A DNA stretch of 64,000 nt from NCBI GenBank assembly GCA_030248225.1, contig JASANE010001758.1, forward strand, positions 1-64,000. The letters run 5' to 3'. The translations under genes and the position numbers were made by a program. Positions within the stretch are counted from its first letter, which is position 1. Every line of letters begins with the position of its first letter. This stretch comes from Trileptium ribeirensis (lineage: Eukaryota > Nematoda > Enoplea > Enoplida > Thoracostomopsidae). Of this stretch, positions 43,960-55,997 are shown in pieces. Below the pieces are notes generated by a model. That model ran no database searches. It was not told where the DNA came from and saw only the letters and a list, made by a program, of their open reading frames with translations.

Positions 43960-44890
43960 ATGTCTGGTAGAAATAATAATGGATCTGGAAATGATGGTGC
44001 GGAAGTTGATTTTGGTCGAAAATCTCTCCGGTCGTCTGTGACAGATCCGCAGCCCGAGATTTTGTGCTACGACCCATGCTGTCCTACCAAAATCATCCAC
44101 ACTGAATTTGGTGATCCTGCCATCCCGTGCTCTTTCTGTGGAAGAACCTTTCACAAGAAATGTGCCGGAATCTGCCCAAACTGCTGCCGATCTGTTGAAG
44201 CCGAACGCACAGGTTATGTGGAATTGTAGCCCAAAGGTTCAGAACTTGCTCAAAGGTGTGCAAATGAATCACGCGAAAATTGAAGCGCTAACCAAACGAG
44301 TTGAAAAACTCGAAAATGCTCCGCCTGCGCCTTCTTCCAACGGCGTTACTGGCATCCAGGTTGTCTCGGAAATTCGTGAAATCGAAATGCGCAAACCTAA
44401 CATCATGCTTTTTAACCTTCCTGAACCCGATATCACGGACCCCCAGGCTCGCACCGCGTTGGATAAAACTAAAGTTCTGAATCTTCTGGATACAATGAAG
44501 CATCGTTCAGCAAATTTTAATATCAAGTATTTAGTTTGTATTGGCAAACATAATGAACGGAATAATGACGGTAATAGGCCTAAGCCACGGCCTCTTAAAG
44601 TAGTATTTGATTCTGAAGCTGAGAAACGTCTGGTACTACAAAATGCAAAATATCTTAATGGTTCTGCATTTCAAAACGTGTCCGTTAAGCCTGACCTAAC
44701 CAAGTTCCAGATCGAGGCAGACAAAAAATTGCGGGAACAAGTGAGCGTTGAAATTGCTAAGGGTAAATTTGCAACTATACGTGGCGGCCGATTGTCTCGC
44801 AGGAAACGACCGGATCAACCTACGGGTGCTACAGCCCCTTTAGGCGACGCCGACACGGATCTAACCCAGCAGAGTCCAACGACCCGGTAG
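43960..44890 (+). pseudogene. CR1-like ORF1 (frameshifted)
   Basis: The ATG at 43960 opens a frame with CYDPCCPTK and CSFCGRTFHKKCAGICPNCC (residues about 35-78), a PHD/treble-clef-like zinc finger. A frameshift near 44200 moves the frame to one with QNLLKGVQMNHAKIEAL, a coiled coil (KRVEKLENA), NIMLFNLPEPDITD, VVFDSEAEKRLVLQ and LRGGRL-like basic sequence (IRGGRLSRRKRP), ending TAG at 44888. The second half resembles the RRM/CTD part of L1-type ORF1 proteins, expected to bind the element RNA. Confidence 0.85.
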
Positions 44891-44967
44891 TTTGTTCAGC
44901 CAAGTATATTCAAAACAGTTCTGAATGTGTTGTATCTTGTGCGAACAATGTTCATGTTAATCCTGTT

Positions 44968-47913
44968 GTGAACTCATGTGCTTCTTACTCTAACTGTTTT
45001 AACTATGATGCATTGTCTTATTCTAACAATAATCATGTTATATGCGCGAGCAATACGGTTCCTGACGATAGTTATGTTACTACGGCTATAAATTGTTCGA
45101 GCAACATTTTGAACTGTTTGTCACTCAATGCTAGAAGTCTAGTTAATAAGATTCATTTGTTGCGCCAAATTGTCTTAAATTGTAAATATGATGTTATTTT
45201 AATAACCGAGTCGTGGGGTCATGCTTCGGTACTTAGTGGTTAATTTGACATTGATGGGTACAATACTTTCAGATCGGATAGGCAGCATTCTGCAGGCGGT
45301 GGGGTACTTATTTACGTCAAGTCTAACCTAGTCGCAACATCATTCGACCTTGGACCCACAGTCTATGACGACATCGTTGCGTGTATGTTACCTGGCTCAC
45401 CTCAAACTGTCTTGATATCTGCATACCGTTCACCTGGCAACACAACAAAAACAAAACGACGATCTGTTTGCCAAAATAGACTACGCGTGTCGCGACGAAA
45501 ACATCCATATTGTCATAGCCGGAGATTTCAATTACCCCGAGATCGATTGGGCAAACGAGCTGTGGCCGCGTTGCGCTGACAGTTTTATGGAATCCATCTG
45601 CAGATCTGGTCTAACACAATACGTTCATTGCCCCACCAGAAACAATGCTATACTCGATTTAATTTTGTCAAATGAACCACACTGCGTTGATGCCATTGAA
45701 ACGTTGCCTCCACTCGGCGCGTCTGATCACGTCTGTCTTGCGTTTTCTATCCGCGTAAGATCAGACCTACAGCGCGCTCCGACCTTACGCAATTGCTTCA
45801 ATGTCTGGAGAGCTGACTGGAACCGCATTAGCGCTTCAATTCAGAATGATCTACAGCATAACACGTTAACTGACGGCGAAGCACCAACAGCAGACGTTAT
45901 CGCAGCGTGGAATTTCATCAAAGCATCAGCAACCTCTGCGCTTATCTCACACACTCCTGCCCGATCTCTACGTAAAAGGGGTCCTCCTTGGGCAAACCGC
46001 AGAACCAAAAACGCACACCGCCTGATGAGAAATGCATATCGTGCATGGATACGCCTGCGCAACGCCCGGTCCTACGAGATTCATATTATCAAGAAAGAAT
46101 ATTTTGAGCACGAGTGCAACAGAGCCATATGGCTGTTTGAGCGCAATATCACTGAAAATCTGAAAACGGACCCGAAATCCTTCTGGGCCTACATCAATAG
46201 AAAGAAATCATCGAAACCTATGATTGGTCCCTTGGAACTCGACGGTGACATCATTACATCCGATGGGGCCTGTGCTGATCATTTGAACCGATATTTCCAT
46301 TCTGTGTATGTTGATGATCGAGATGCAGGTCCAACCAATTTACCTCTTCGAACAAACAACCGTTTGTCAGACGTAACTATTACTACCGAGCTTATGATAA
46401 AAACGTTAGAAGGGTTAAAAAGCACCGCAACTCCTGGACCCGATGAAATCAGCAACCTACTTCTTAAAAATTGTGCCCATATTGTTGCCCCAGCCCTAGT
46501 CCAACTGTTTACAAACTCTGTACGATATTGCCAAATTCCCAGCGACTGGCTACACGCTCTAATAGCACCTATCCACAAATCTGGCCAACGATCTCTTATG
46601 TCCAATTATAGACCGATTAGCCTTACATCGTGTACGTGCAAGGTTCTTGAACGAATCATCAAAGACGAACTTATCAAATTTGCTAACGCCAATAACTTGT
46701 GGTCATCTTGTCAGTTTGGCTTTCTGCCAGGGCGTACCTGTGAAACCCAACTTTTGGATTATATAAACACGTTAACCAAATAGTCGACAGTGGGAATCAC
46801 GCCGATGTTATTTATCTGGACCTCAAAAAAGCCTTCGACCGCGTCCCGCACAAGCGATTGCTCACAAAACTAGCTAGTTACGGCATTTCAGGAAACTTGT
46901 TAGAATGGATATCTTACTTCCTTACGAACCGAACGCAACAAGTTACAGTAAATGGTACCAAGTCGTCACAGTTGCCAGTAATGTCCGGGGTACCTCAAGG
47001 AACTGTCATCGGGCCGACGCTTTTTCTGTTCTACATAAATGACCTTCCAGAATGCCTTTCACACAGCCAAGCATGGTTATTTGCTGACGACACCAAGATC
47101 TTAAAGGAACTGGTCAAGGGGGATGAAGCTAGGGGCATCCAGGAACTTCAACAAGATTTATTGTCTCTTGAGAACTACGCTGCTAATTGGCTACTGGATT
47201 TCAACGTTTCAAAATCAGCATGTATCAATTTCGGCTCACGCAATCCGCGCGCTGTATACAAATTGCAACAAGTTCCAATTCCAACTAGATCTGTTATCAA
47301 AGATCTTGGCGTTCTTGTATCAACCAACCTCAAATTTCATGACCACTGCACCCAAATTGTCGCTGCGTCCCATAGGTTGATGGCATTTATTTCACGAGCT
47401 TTCCGTTTTTGGTCACGCCGCTCTTTCCGCACCATCTGTTATGCCCTCGTTCGATGTAGGCTGGAATATGCTTCAGCTGCATGGAGTCCGTTCCACGTCC
47501 AAGACATATCCAAGCTAGAACGAGTCCAACGTAGAGCATCAAAGTTGTACCGACTTTGCCGCCACATGGCTTATCCTGAGCGCCTTCGATCACTCAAATT
47601 ACAAAGTCTTCAAATACGACGAACTCGCCATGACCTCATCCTACTACATAAACTCATCGCAAACCAGCTACAACTCGACTGGTCCAATATGTTCTACTTC
47701 ATCGACTCGACATTGCGCCGCAGTCACCATCTTGCGCTCAAACCAATGCCTTCCACCGCATGCCTCGACATCCGCAACAACTTTTTTGCCCACCGCGTCA
47801 TTAGGACCTGGAATGGGTTACCTGCCCATGTCATTGAGGCAGGGTCAACCACCGTTTTTAAAGCACGACTTCACGACTCGGGTGTCTTAAATCAGTTGTC
47901 GCTACTGCGTTAA
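44968..47913 (+). pseudogene. CR1-like ORF2: endonuclease-reverse transcriptase (broken)
   Basis: Endonuclease: NARSLVNKIHLLRQI and ILITESWG (45128-45230), TAA at 45241, SAYRSPGN (45418), a frameshift, then VIAGDFNYPEIDW (about 45515-45553) and GASDHV (45716). RT: TPGPDEISNLLL (46434), PIHKSGQRS, YRPISLTS, VIYLDLKKAFDRVP (46810, catalytic Asp), SGVPQGTVIGPTLF (46984) and FADD (47080-47091, the catalytic Asp pair). Thumb: KDLGVLVSTNLKF. It ends TAA at 47911. The frame breaks at 46781. Catalytic residues of both domains are intact although the frame is interrupted three times. Confidence 0.92.
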
Positions 47914-48043
47914 ATTTCTTTACAGACATCGACGACAAAACAAGCCAACTATTTCGTTGGCGTAATCTTCTCCAGTCATCGGCGACGTGGCAGTCGATCG
48001 TACTCCGCAAAGAATTGTACATTACCGGCTGGAGGCCGGTAAG

Positions 48044-48385
48044 TTAACGTTCTTCGTTCGTCATCATTCTCAAAGTCCCAAGTTCTATAGGTACGTCATT
48101 GTAAAAGTCTAGTCCAAGCAAATTAAATAAACGCCCGTCTACTTCGTGCGAACGTTCTTCGTTTGCTGTGTTCACATAGGCCAATAAAGTCGCTCGCGTC
48201 CAACTAATGTCAATATGACTGCTAGTTACAGCTTCGGATTCCTCTAGCTCATCGTTGGCAGGTAACATTCCAGATTCTACGGAAAATATTTGATTAGAAG
48301 GCTCTATATCAGAGCTACAGAACAAGTTCCAACCGATTCCGGTCGTCGCACAATATTGCATCCCTTGACTCGTTATCAGAGTCAC
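48044..48385 (-). pseudogene. Unidentified acidic minus-strand ORF flanking the CR1 insertion
   Basis: A frame of 113 codons with LPANDELEESEAVTSSHID and GLDFYNDVPIELGTLRMMT runs into the 3' end of the + strand CR1-like element. On the far side of that element (43935 and below) minus-strand frame resumes. I infer that one reading frame was split by the insertion. The family is unknown; it may be a polyprotein segment of the gag/env-bearing retroelement. Confidence 0.4.
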
Positions 48386-49303
48386 CTAAACTACACGGGT
48401 GCATCGTTAGGATAATCCATTCGAGATCATTCTCGCTGATCTCGCCGGCCTCACTCAGCTCTTCACTGCTGTGACTAATTCTTAACTACTAATTCGCCTG
48501 CTCGCATATTCACATTCAGCGGCGGTTGCAATCCCATACCCCTGCGGAGTTCCACTGGCGTGAGGCGTACATTGCCTACGATAACAGGGTCCATAGGGAT
48601 AAGGACAGTTAACCAAAATCCTTCACCTTAACTTTCACTTTTGGAAGTCATTACCATAACTATCATCATCATCATTTTTCGTATCCGAAATCTCGTGATA
48701 CGTTCCGATCCAGTCCCCCTCCTCGCTTTGATTATCATTTAATATCTTTTCGTTCACTTACTTTATGTCGTTCCTTTCAACGGTTTCTCTCGCTGCGCTT
48801 AGTTCACTCGCTTCAACTAGTTCGTTCACTTCAACTAAATGTTTCTGCTTCTGGCGGGTTCGTTGGATTATGATCAACAACATTATATCACACATCAACA
48901 CATACATCAGTAATACACAAATGAACACTATCAGCAATACACTTATCTGGGCTGTCCAAATTAGGGGGAGGGGTGGGGGTCCCCTGGCATTTTTCGGTTG
49001 CCGCTGGTTCAGAACAGGTGCGCCACCGGCAACATTTTGGGCTCTTCCGGTTCACCGCTTTTGGCAATTGGTCTAAAGTACCTTAAATTTGAGTTAAAAT
49101 TGAACTAAAATTCCGTTCTGAAGCAAAAAATTTAGCAAATTTTGTTAAATTTTCCTTCAAAATCGCTTTTCTCCATCAAAAGCGTTTTGGCAGTGTTTCT
49201 AACATGATTTTTACCCGTTTTTCTCTTAGCAAAATCGGGCGACCCTGGTTCTTGCCCTTTGGCAAAATTTTCAGCGAATGGAGAGCCCAGCTCATCAACA
49301 CTA
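48386..49303. other. No gene recognised
   Basis: Includes a + strand stretch with repeated TTCGTTCACTTCAACTAG-type sequence (48745-48840). The minus strand has no recognised domain. Confidence 0.35.
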
Positions 49304-50318
49304 TCAACAATACACATCAGCACTAGCAACAACCTCAACCTCAGTATCATCCTGAAAAATCTCATTACCACTAATATTAACATCAATTTCATCATCAGTT
49401 TCCATTACTTCATCAAAATTTCCGGCGTTGCGCGCTTCATGATGCCATGATGGGTGCACATGATACCTCGCAATGTTTCGGTAGGTCAAATTCTATCACC
49501 CTACCTACTTCACTCCAATGCCTGGAAGGACCCAGAGCAGTATTTTCAGCTCCAACCATCACATCCGCTTCTTCGGCGCCAACAGTCGCGAATCCCTCAC
49601 TACCCGCACTTTTAACATGGGAGATAACGGCAGTGCCGGTCGGTGTCAAGGAAGGACCAAACGAGTCAATAAAACTCTTGTCAATGGGGACGTTAAATTC
49701 ACCTCCTGTCCCATAATAATATCATCATCAACAACAACATTAATATTCGCCGGTTTGAAATAAACTTCAACATCATCACTAATCTCATAACCACGCCTAG
49801 AAAGATATACACGCGACACATCAGATTCAAGCACATGACGAAAGACGTTGCCTTCCGTTCCACTCACATTCACACAAGTCCGTATTATCCTGAACAGAAC
49901 TAGACTAATCGCTGCCGATTGAACTCGGATATCAGCGGAATCAGTCGCCATCGTTCCTGACTCATCCCGCATTCCTACAGGCTTTTTGGATACCTCACAC
50001 GATAGAGCGCATGAAGTCTTGATAGTTTGAGCCATATTATTAGTGGCTTCCACGCCTGCATCCATATCATCATCCATGGCAGTGCGGCCTATATACGTAT
50101 GTGACCAGGATGCGCCGTGCGTTACCGCTCATGCGGGATTCATCGCAGTGGCCAATATTTTCTATCACACCCTCACCACTCAAATGGCCAGTGTCCGATA
50201 AGGAAATAATATTAAAATGATCATTAACATCAAAACAAATATCAGTATCATCAACATTCAATCCAACAAAAGGCGGTCCCTTGGTTTCGCTTTTAAGATA
50301 CAGACCTGTAAATTTCAC
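49304..50318 (-). CDS. Series of acidic unidentified ORFs (minus)
   Basis: Three successive minus-strand frames look protein-like: 50318-50070 with FTGLYLKSETKGPPFVGLNV, 50077-49646 (143 codons) with DAGVEATNNMAQTIKTSCAL, YLSRRGYEISDDVEVYFKPA and NINVVVDDDI, then 49649-49437 and 49489-49304 with DDEIDVNISGNEIFQDDTEV. They overlap slightly, suggesting one reading frame broken by frameshifts. The product is acidic (Asp/Glu/Val-rich). No known domain was recognised. Location between gag and env-like sequences suggests a retroelement polyprotein, but a host gene remains possible. Confidence 0.35.
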
Positions 50319-50559
50319 TCTATATGCGTCATTCTTCAGCAGTATGCAGCATCAAAATCTTGATTTTATCATGAGACATGAAAAAGACGACAATATGTTG
50401 AAATTAGACATGCTTCTGTTAGAAACTTCTAAAAATGAATTTTAAAGCAAAACACCCACCAAACTTCCTAATTTGCATGAATATTTAGCTTGGCTTTTTC
50501 ACCGTAAAGTTCGCTTGGCCTTTTCCCCTCAAGGCTATACCGGCATTAATAACATCAAC

Positions 50560-50752
50560 ATCACAACCATTAACACGGTCTTCTCTCTTCGGTTCTGTCG
50601 ACCGCAAAATCATCAACTAAACGAGGACTTCTCTCTTCGGCTCCGTCGACCGGAAAATCATCGCTAATCTTAACACTATTACACTCATACACATCAAACT
50701 TATCGTAATCAACATCACATAATTCAATGTTACCATATCCACTGTTCCTCAC
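50560..50752 (-). repeat. Tandem duplication of a 45-48 bp coding-like unit
   Basis: On the minus strand the text SDDFPVDGAEERSP is followed by VDDFAVDRTEERRP; on the + strand the units share CTTCTCTCTTCGG and GTCGACCGGAAAATCATC (near 50580-50665). Two units are visible. This lies in the acidic ORF region and maintains frame, consistent with a real coding sequence in the past. Confidence 0.55.
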
Positions 50753-51529
50753 TGTATTAATTCGTTCATTAACTGCTCTGTCACTGTACCAAAATTCGTC
50801 CGTTCGTTTGATCAGTCGGGGTTCAATTCGCTCGCTTAAATTTTTGCTACGTGGTACTCTCTTGTTTCTTGTATTTTCTCGCTATTTACACTATATACAA
50901 GAGGTTCTTCGCGAGTTTCAGGCGAAAGGTTATTATAGACAATCCCTCTTCCGAATGTCCGTCTTTATGGTATTTTTCTATTTTATTGCTATTTACATTA
51001 TTTACAAACTCATCCTTACAGTCATAATACGTATGTTTGTTTTCGCAAGTGTCCATGTCAGTTCGTTCGTCGATAGTAACGTAATCGGTCGGGAGGAACG
51101 AAGCATGGCTCTGAGTGTGACACGTGGCACTATCACAATGGTCACAATCACGTTCATCTGCCGAGCGACAGCATCACCACTAGTCATAGTTATCGTCATA
51201 ATTCGTAAGTTGTGATCAGATAGCCATTGCTATCGTATAATAGTTCGTCCGTCGTAGCGATTGCGTTTACGTGTCCAGGTTGTTCACCAAACCATAACTT
51301 GATCTGTATCATGCCTAATTCTCGGCTCGTTGCAGGACTGGGGTCTCTAGCTCTATTATGGCAAGTGGCACTGCAATTTACTTGGTTACGTCGTTGCTGC
51401 GTGGTTCCATTCCATTGATTGGGACTATTTATCATCTGATTAAAATTGCTCTGGGCTTGCGGGTCCAGCTGACATGCGGTCGTTGCGTGTGCGCTGACAT
51501 GCGTTAGTCTGCGGCGGTCGGTTGCCAAA

Positions 51530-52590
51530 CGTGTTCATCGGTCCTTTTGTAGAAGCGTTTCGTCTGTTATTTCTGGGTCCTGAAAATGATTGATTCTGCT
51601 CACAATTCACGCGGCGGGTACATTGCTGCTTTGATTAATACTACAAGGCTCCCTCGGGCATCTCATGCGATTTGGTTGCGATCCTCTCTGCACGTAACTA
51701 GAAACATATACATCTAAGTAGGCTGCGGGTTTCGCATTGATACACCTGCTGGCTCCTGCATTGGGCGCACTGGTAAAGTACAGTCGCGTACATAGTGGCC
51801 AAAATGACCACAGCGTCAGCAAGTTATCGGCTGTGGCAGCGGACGCGGTGCTACTGGAAGCGAAGGGTTAGCTACATTTGGTTGCGCGGGAGCGTTGAAT
51901 TGATGCAGCGTCTCTGATCTGCCGTCGATCACGTCCACTAAGCGGTTTATTGTATCGTTGTTTGTATTACTTTCACGGCGGTGATCACCTAAATACTGAT
52001 TGAAGTTGTGTGACCAATCCCTCACCATGGTCTTCGAGGAGGGTGTTATCTGTCGTGTTTAGTCATTGAGGGGGTGTTTCCGGTACAAGACAGGATTTAG
52101 GGCATCGTCATATCGCTTATAAAACTCAACCATATCGTAAGGTATTTATTAATGTGTTGTAATATATGTATACCTACTTCTAAAAGAGTTCGCCTTTCCT
52201 GAAAGAATTTGCCGACAAGTGAATCCCTCTGTTTTGCGTCAACATCAGAAAAAGCTCGGTCACACAACTTTTGCAACTCTAATCAGTACATTACGACAGT
52301 TTCCTCTGCACCCTGCTTACTAGTGAAGAAACCAGCTAGTGATTTCTCAGGGAGGCGTGAGGAAGAAAATACGAAGCGCATATTATAGATCAGACCGCCA
52401 AAGGTTCTCCGCTGAGTTGGGGTTAAGCCTGCATAGGTTTGTCGAGCCAGTCCTCTCAATAGTACATGTATACACGTCACCTTTTGTTCGTGGGTCTAAT
52501 TGTGTCCACTGGTAAATCGGTTAAACATTCGTATCCAGTCCTCAAAATCTTGTTCATCGCGTTTTCCTTCGAAAGTTATGGCAAATACAA
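51530..52590 (-). pseudogene. Gypsy-type Gag with CCHC zinc knuckle
   Basis: On the minus strand: FEGKRDEQDFEDWIRMFNRF (about 52575-52515), a TAG, then CIHVLLRGLARQTYAGLTP (52478-52420), LCDRAFSDVDAKQRDSLVGK (52270-52210) of a capsid C-terminal domain, a Pro-rich spacer (51890-51830) and a zinc knuckle at 51821-51780 with spacing C-x2-C-x4-H-x4-C (RCGHFGHYVRDC after a stop inside the first interval). An Asn/Arg-rich tail runs to 51530. Several stops are present. It encodes the structural protein of an LTR retroelement, and no protease or RT was recognised directly downstream. Confidence 0.8.
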
Positions 52591-52739
52591 TATGGCACGA
52601 TTAGATGTTAATGAGAACACGGCGTGACATCGTACAAGTGATATATGATAACAATTGGTAATACCAAGGATATGATACAATATAATATATAGCGACAAGG
52701 TATGACACAACATAGCATGAACGGTATAAGTGTGTATAA

Positions 52740-53769
52740 ATAATGTATAAATAAAACAGATGAAGGAAGAAATCAAGGTATAGTGGATTTAAAATGCATT
52801 AAAAATAACTTATACATTAAACTTAATGTATTGCGGTGGTATTATTGCCTTTCTGAAACTTTAAAGAGACTGAGGAAGCTAATAATATTTATTTATCGAT
52901 CAAATATGTCGATTTTTGGACACCCAGAGCAAAAAATGCCTTCCACTATACACCATTGCGTATACTGCGTCAAATCGAATATGCTTACAAAGCTTGGAGC
53001 GTAGAATACACACTTTCGCTCTGTCTCCAGTCGCCTTCCTTTACTACTCATACGTTTGTTACATGTTCTTCTGTAGGAAACTTGAAATTATTGGTTTTGA
53101 TTCTAAGAGAAAATAATAGATAGAAGGTAATTTTCTGATCTGTGGTCAGGGACACTGTTTAGGGTAGTGCCCGTAAGTTTTGGACAAACAGTGCCCTTAA
53201 GTTAGATGATAATGATGATAACTTTGTAATCAGAATGCTATAAATGAGACACATTGTGCTGCTGCTCGCACAGTTTCAATAAATACAGTTCTTTGCCAAG
53301 AAAGCAGTTTCTAGCTGCGTTGCAGATAACGTTAGTTTACTTCAATTTAGACGGATTTACCAAGTTTACAAGCGCATTGGCGGGTTCTTGAAGCAATTTA
53401 TGTCAGCCAAGCATACTCTAAGTACTTCTGCATAAGCCATACTCTGTTGAGTTGGACCGGTTAATTGAAACGTACCCCACAGACTTCTGGATGTGTAACA
53501 TAGCTACTACAAGCATCGACGTGGATTTGATTTGTTTGTCAAATTGCTTAGTTAATTTTTTTTGCTTGGTTGTATTGAAGCTTAATCATTGTATAATATA
53601 TATTACATATGTTTGGATCACAGATGAAGCAAAAAATGTGGAAAATGCAAACAAACTTTTTAAACCGGAATTCCGGTTCCGGTATGGTTTTTGCCCTTTG
53701 CCGGAACCGCAACCGGAACCGCAACCGGAACACGATTTTCGCCGGAACCGGAATTCCGGTTACTCCCTG
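52740..53769 (+). mobile_element. CCGGAA-rich hAT-like element, copy b
   Basis: The interior matches copy c (53911-55028) throughout: GTGGATTTAAAATG at 52782 and 54007, GGCTGAGGAA-type at about 52870 and 54090, and AAAATGCCTTCC at 52932 and 54150. The right end reads GGAATTCCGGTTACTCCCTG (53750-53769). The left TIR is missing or too diverged to see. It contains four near-tandem CCGGAACCGCAA units at 53695-53735. A frame over 53452-53850 is not protein-like. Confidence 0.8.
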
Positions 53770-53910
53770 ATATATATACATATGGGTATAAATAATTATT
53801 ACAGCTTTGGTAATCAAATTATAAGTTCAGACAATGGTCTTGATGATTGAACAAAACTTTAGTTTGGTTATGTGGATTTTCTTTTAGTTTTTGACCATTA
53901 TTGTGCACAC

Positions 53911-55028
53911 CAAGGAATAACCGGAACCGTCCATTTAAATCGCATCCGGAACTTGTTTTCGAATCTTATATTGTAGTTAAACAGATGGTCGAAATGAAGG
54001 CACTGTGGATTTAAAATGAATTAATAATAAATTTTGAATTAACTTAATGTATTGCGATAACGTTATTGCATCTATAGTGCTTTGAATAGGCTGAGGAACC
54101 TAAAGTATTTATTTATCAAACTACATGCCGGTTTTTTGGACTCCTATCGGAAAAATGCCTTCCGCTCTATTGGCTTGCGTAAACTGCGCCAAACTGATTG
54201 TTCTGGTATGGAGCGTAGAGTAGACAATTCGGCTGCGTCTCCAATCGCCCCCGTGCACTAGACATACGTTCGTTACATGTTATTCCGTCGGAAACTTGAA
54301 ATTATTGGCTTAACATAGTTCTAAAAGAAAATGAAGCTGTATAGTATAATTTCCTGATCGTTGGCCAACAACATTATTCAGGCTATCTTTGGACAGCCAG
54401 AGCACTTCAGTTAGATAATGATGATGATTTTCTGATCAGAATGCTATAAATGAGACAACTGTGATACTGCTCGCCCAGGTTCAGTATATACAGATCGTTC
54501 CCAAGAACGGAGTTTCTGGCTGCTTTGAAGATATGTTACCTTACTCCAGTGTAGGCTGGTTATGAAGTGTACAAGTACGCTGACTGGTGCGTCACGCAAT
54601 ATATATCAGCCAAGCTTACAGCTAAGTACTTCAGTAATCCACACTCCATTATGTATATCAAGTTGGACCGGTTCAATTCTAACATATACCTCAGATTTCT
54701 GAACGGGTAAGTTACAACACGCATCGGCCTAGATTTGCCTAGTTAACAGACTCCTGCCGGGCGAAGATAAAAATATTCCTACTGAAATTGTGTCCTACGT
54801 ACATGTCACATGGTAATTTGCTGAATTAGTCTTCTTTTGTTTGGTTATGTTGGAGCTTGATCATTGTGTATATAAATATAATGTGATTGGACCACAGATG
54901 AAGCAAAAATGTGGACAGTTAAACGAAATTTTTGGACCGGAATTCCGGTTCCGGTATGGTTTTTGCCTTTTTCCCGAATCGCAACCGAAACACGATTTTC
55001 GCCCGAATCGGTGTTCCCGTTACTCCTG
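53911..55028 (+). mobile_element. CCGGAA-rich hAT-like element, copy c, with 8-bp target duplication
   Basis: The left end is CAAGGAATAACCGGAACC (53911) and the right end, read on the opposite strand, is CAGGAGTAACGGGAACACC (from 55028). The target-site duplication GTGCACAC is exact (53903-53910 and 55029-55036). It is 1118 bp with no transposase. With copies a and b it defines one family having CAGGGA-type ends and CCGGAA subterminal repeats, consistent with a non-autonomous hAT. It lies about 170 bp upstream of a host exon. Confidence 0.9.
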
Positions 55029-55206
55029 GTGCACACCTGTAATTTTCTAGTTTTTTTAATTTTGAGCAAACAGGAATATTTCATGTATTCGATTATTACA
55101 GGGCGACAGATCATCATCGCCAATTTAGTTGATCAAGTTAAATTATGTTTGATTTTAAATGCTTTACCATTTTTTAATGAATATAAACCTTAGATTTCGC
55201 TTTTAG

Positions 55207-55368
55207 GTGTCAGACCTGCTGGTTGATGATCAAGTACCAATGAATGAAAATTGTCCAAAAACGCGGAAAAAGAAGATAAAGAACAAGAAATCTGTTACCG
55301 CAGAAGGTGCACCAATCGAATTTGTAGCTTGTACTGCCGCTAATGACCTTGGCAAATACAAGAGTCGG
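55207..55368 (+). CDS. NOM1: NOM1-like gene, exon encoding N-terminal linker
   Basis: A 162-nt exon (54 codons, phase 0 at both ends) has acceptor CGCTTTTAG and donor GTATAC. It reads VSDLLVDDQVPMNE, CPKTRKKKIKNKKS and AANDLGKYKSR. The Lys-rich patch suits a nuclear/nucleolar protein. NOM1 homologues have a basic, poorly conserved linker between the N-terminal GRK segment and the EEDK-LGLN segment found in the next exon. Support comes from the splice sites and the exactly matching phase. Confidence 0.7.
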
Positions 55369-55997
55369 GTATACATATATTATTAGTTTTTGTCTACTAC
55401 AGTCACAGAAAAAATAAATGCATAAAACGAACACAAACCGTAAATACGCTTAAACGCAACGGAACGTTATAACATTCGTTTACAAGTTAACATTGCGATC
55501 GTTTCTGGTTCATTTATTTCTACCAGTGACTGTAGTCTATTTCTAGTAGTGTCACTCGAATATTTACTAAGTTTGAAATCACCTATAATCCTTGTGTTTG
55601 AATCCATTTAAAAATTCGCAACCAAAAATTATTGATCCATCGTATCTATTTTTAAATCCGGCACGTAGTTTTTTTGCTCCATCCTTACATCAACGCCATG
55701 CTGCTGAGTGACACCGGTAAAACCGGCGTTCAGTAAACCAGATCTTATATTTTTTAATTTTATTTGCAAAGTCAAACCTTTTAACATGAATTTGTTGAAT
55801 GTCCGAGGCTATTTTTGATAACCGGTATGTGGAACTATAATACCTTCTTTATTTAATTTACATTACGCTTCGATATATGTTGTTTGTTAATCGAAATCAT
55901 GACTTTAGTTAATCGTAAATGTAATAATTATATTGCTGTTGCTTACGAAATGTGTTATGCAAAAGTCCTGGCGCAATATTTTTCGCTTTCCTTGCAG

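Larger units (their letters stand above)
43950..48045 (+). mobile_element. Nearly full-length CR1-like non-LTR retrotransposon
   Basis: ORF1 (PHD-like finger, coiled coil, RRM-like) and ORF2 (endonuclease, reverse transcriptase) are both present over about 4.1 kb. I see four main lesions: a frameshift in ORF1 (near 44200), a TAA at 45241, a frameshift near 45450 and a stop/frameshift at 46781. The 3' end lies near 48030; flanking minus-strand reading frames resume on both sides. It differs from the antisense CR1-like element at 14.5-17.6 kb by its ORF1 finger and by having an intact RT, so the two belong to different families. Confidence 0.88.

Noticed and set aside
45841..46605. Minus-strand ORFs of 73 and 108 codons
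   Set aside because: Antisense shadows of the CR1-like ORF2 coding frame.
50180..50215. DTG triplet in a minus-strand ORF as a retropepsin
   Set aside because: Surrounding residues lack the ADVS and ILG context of retroviral proteases; the motif is too short alone.
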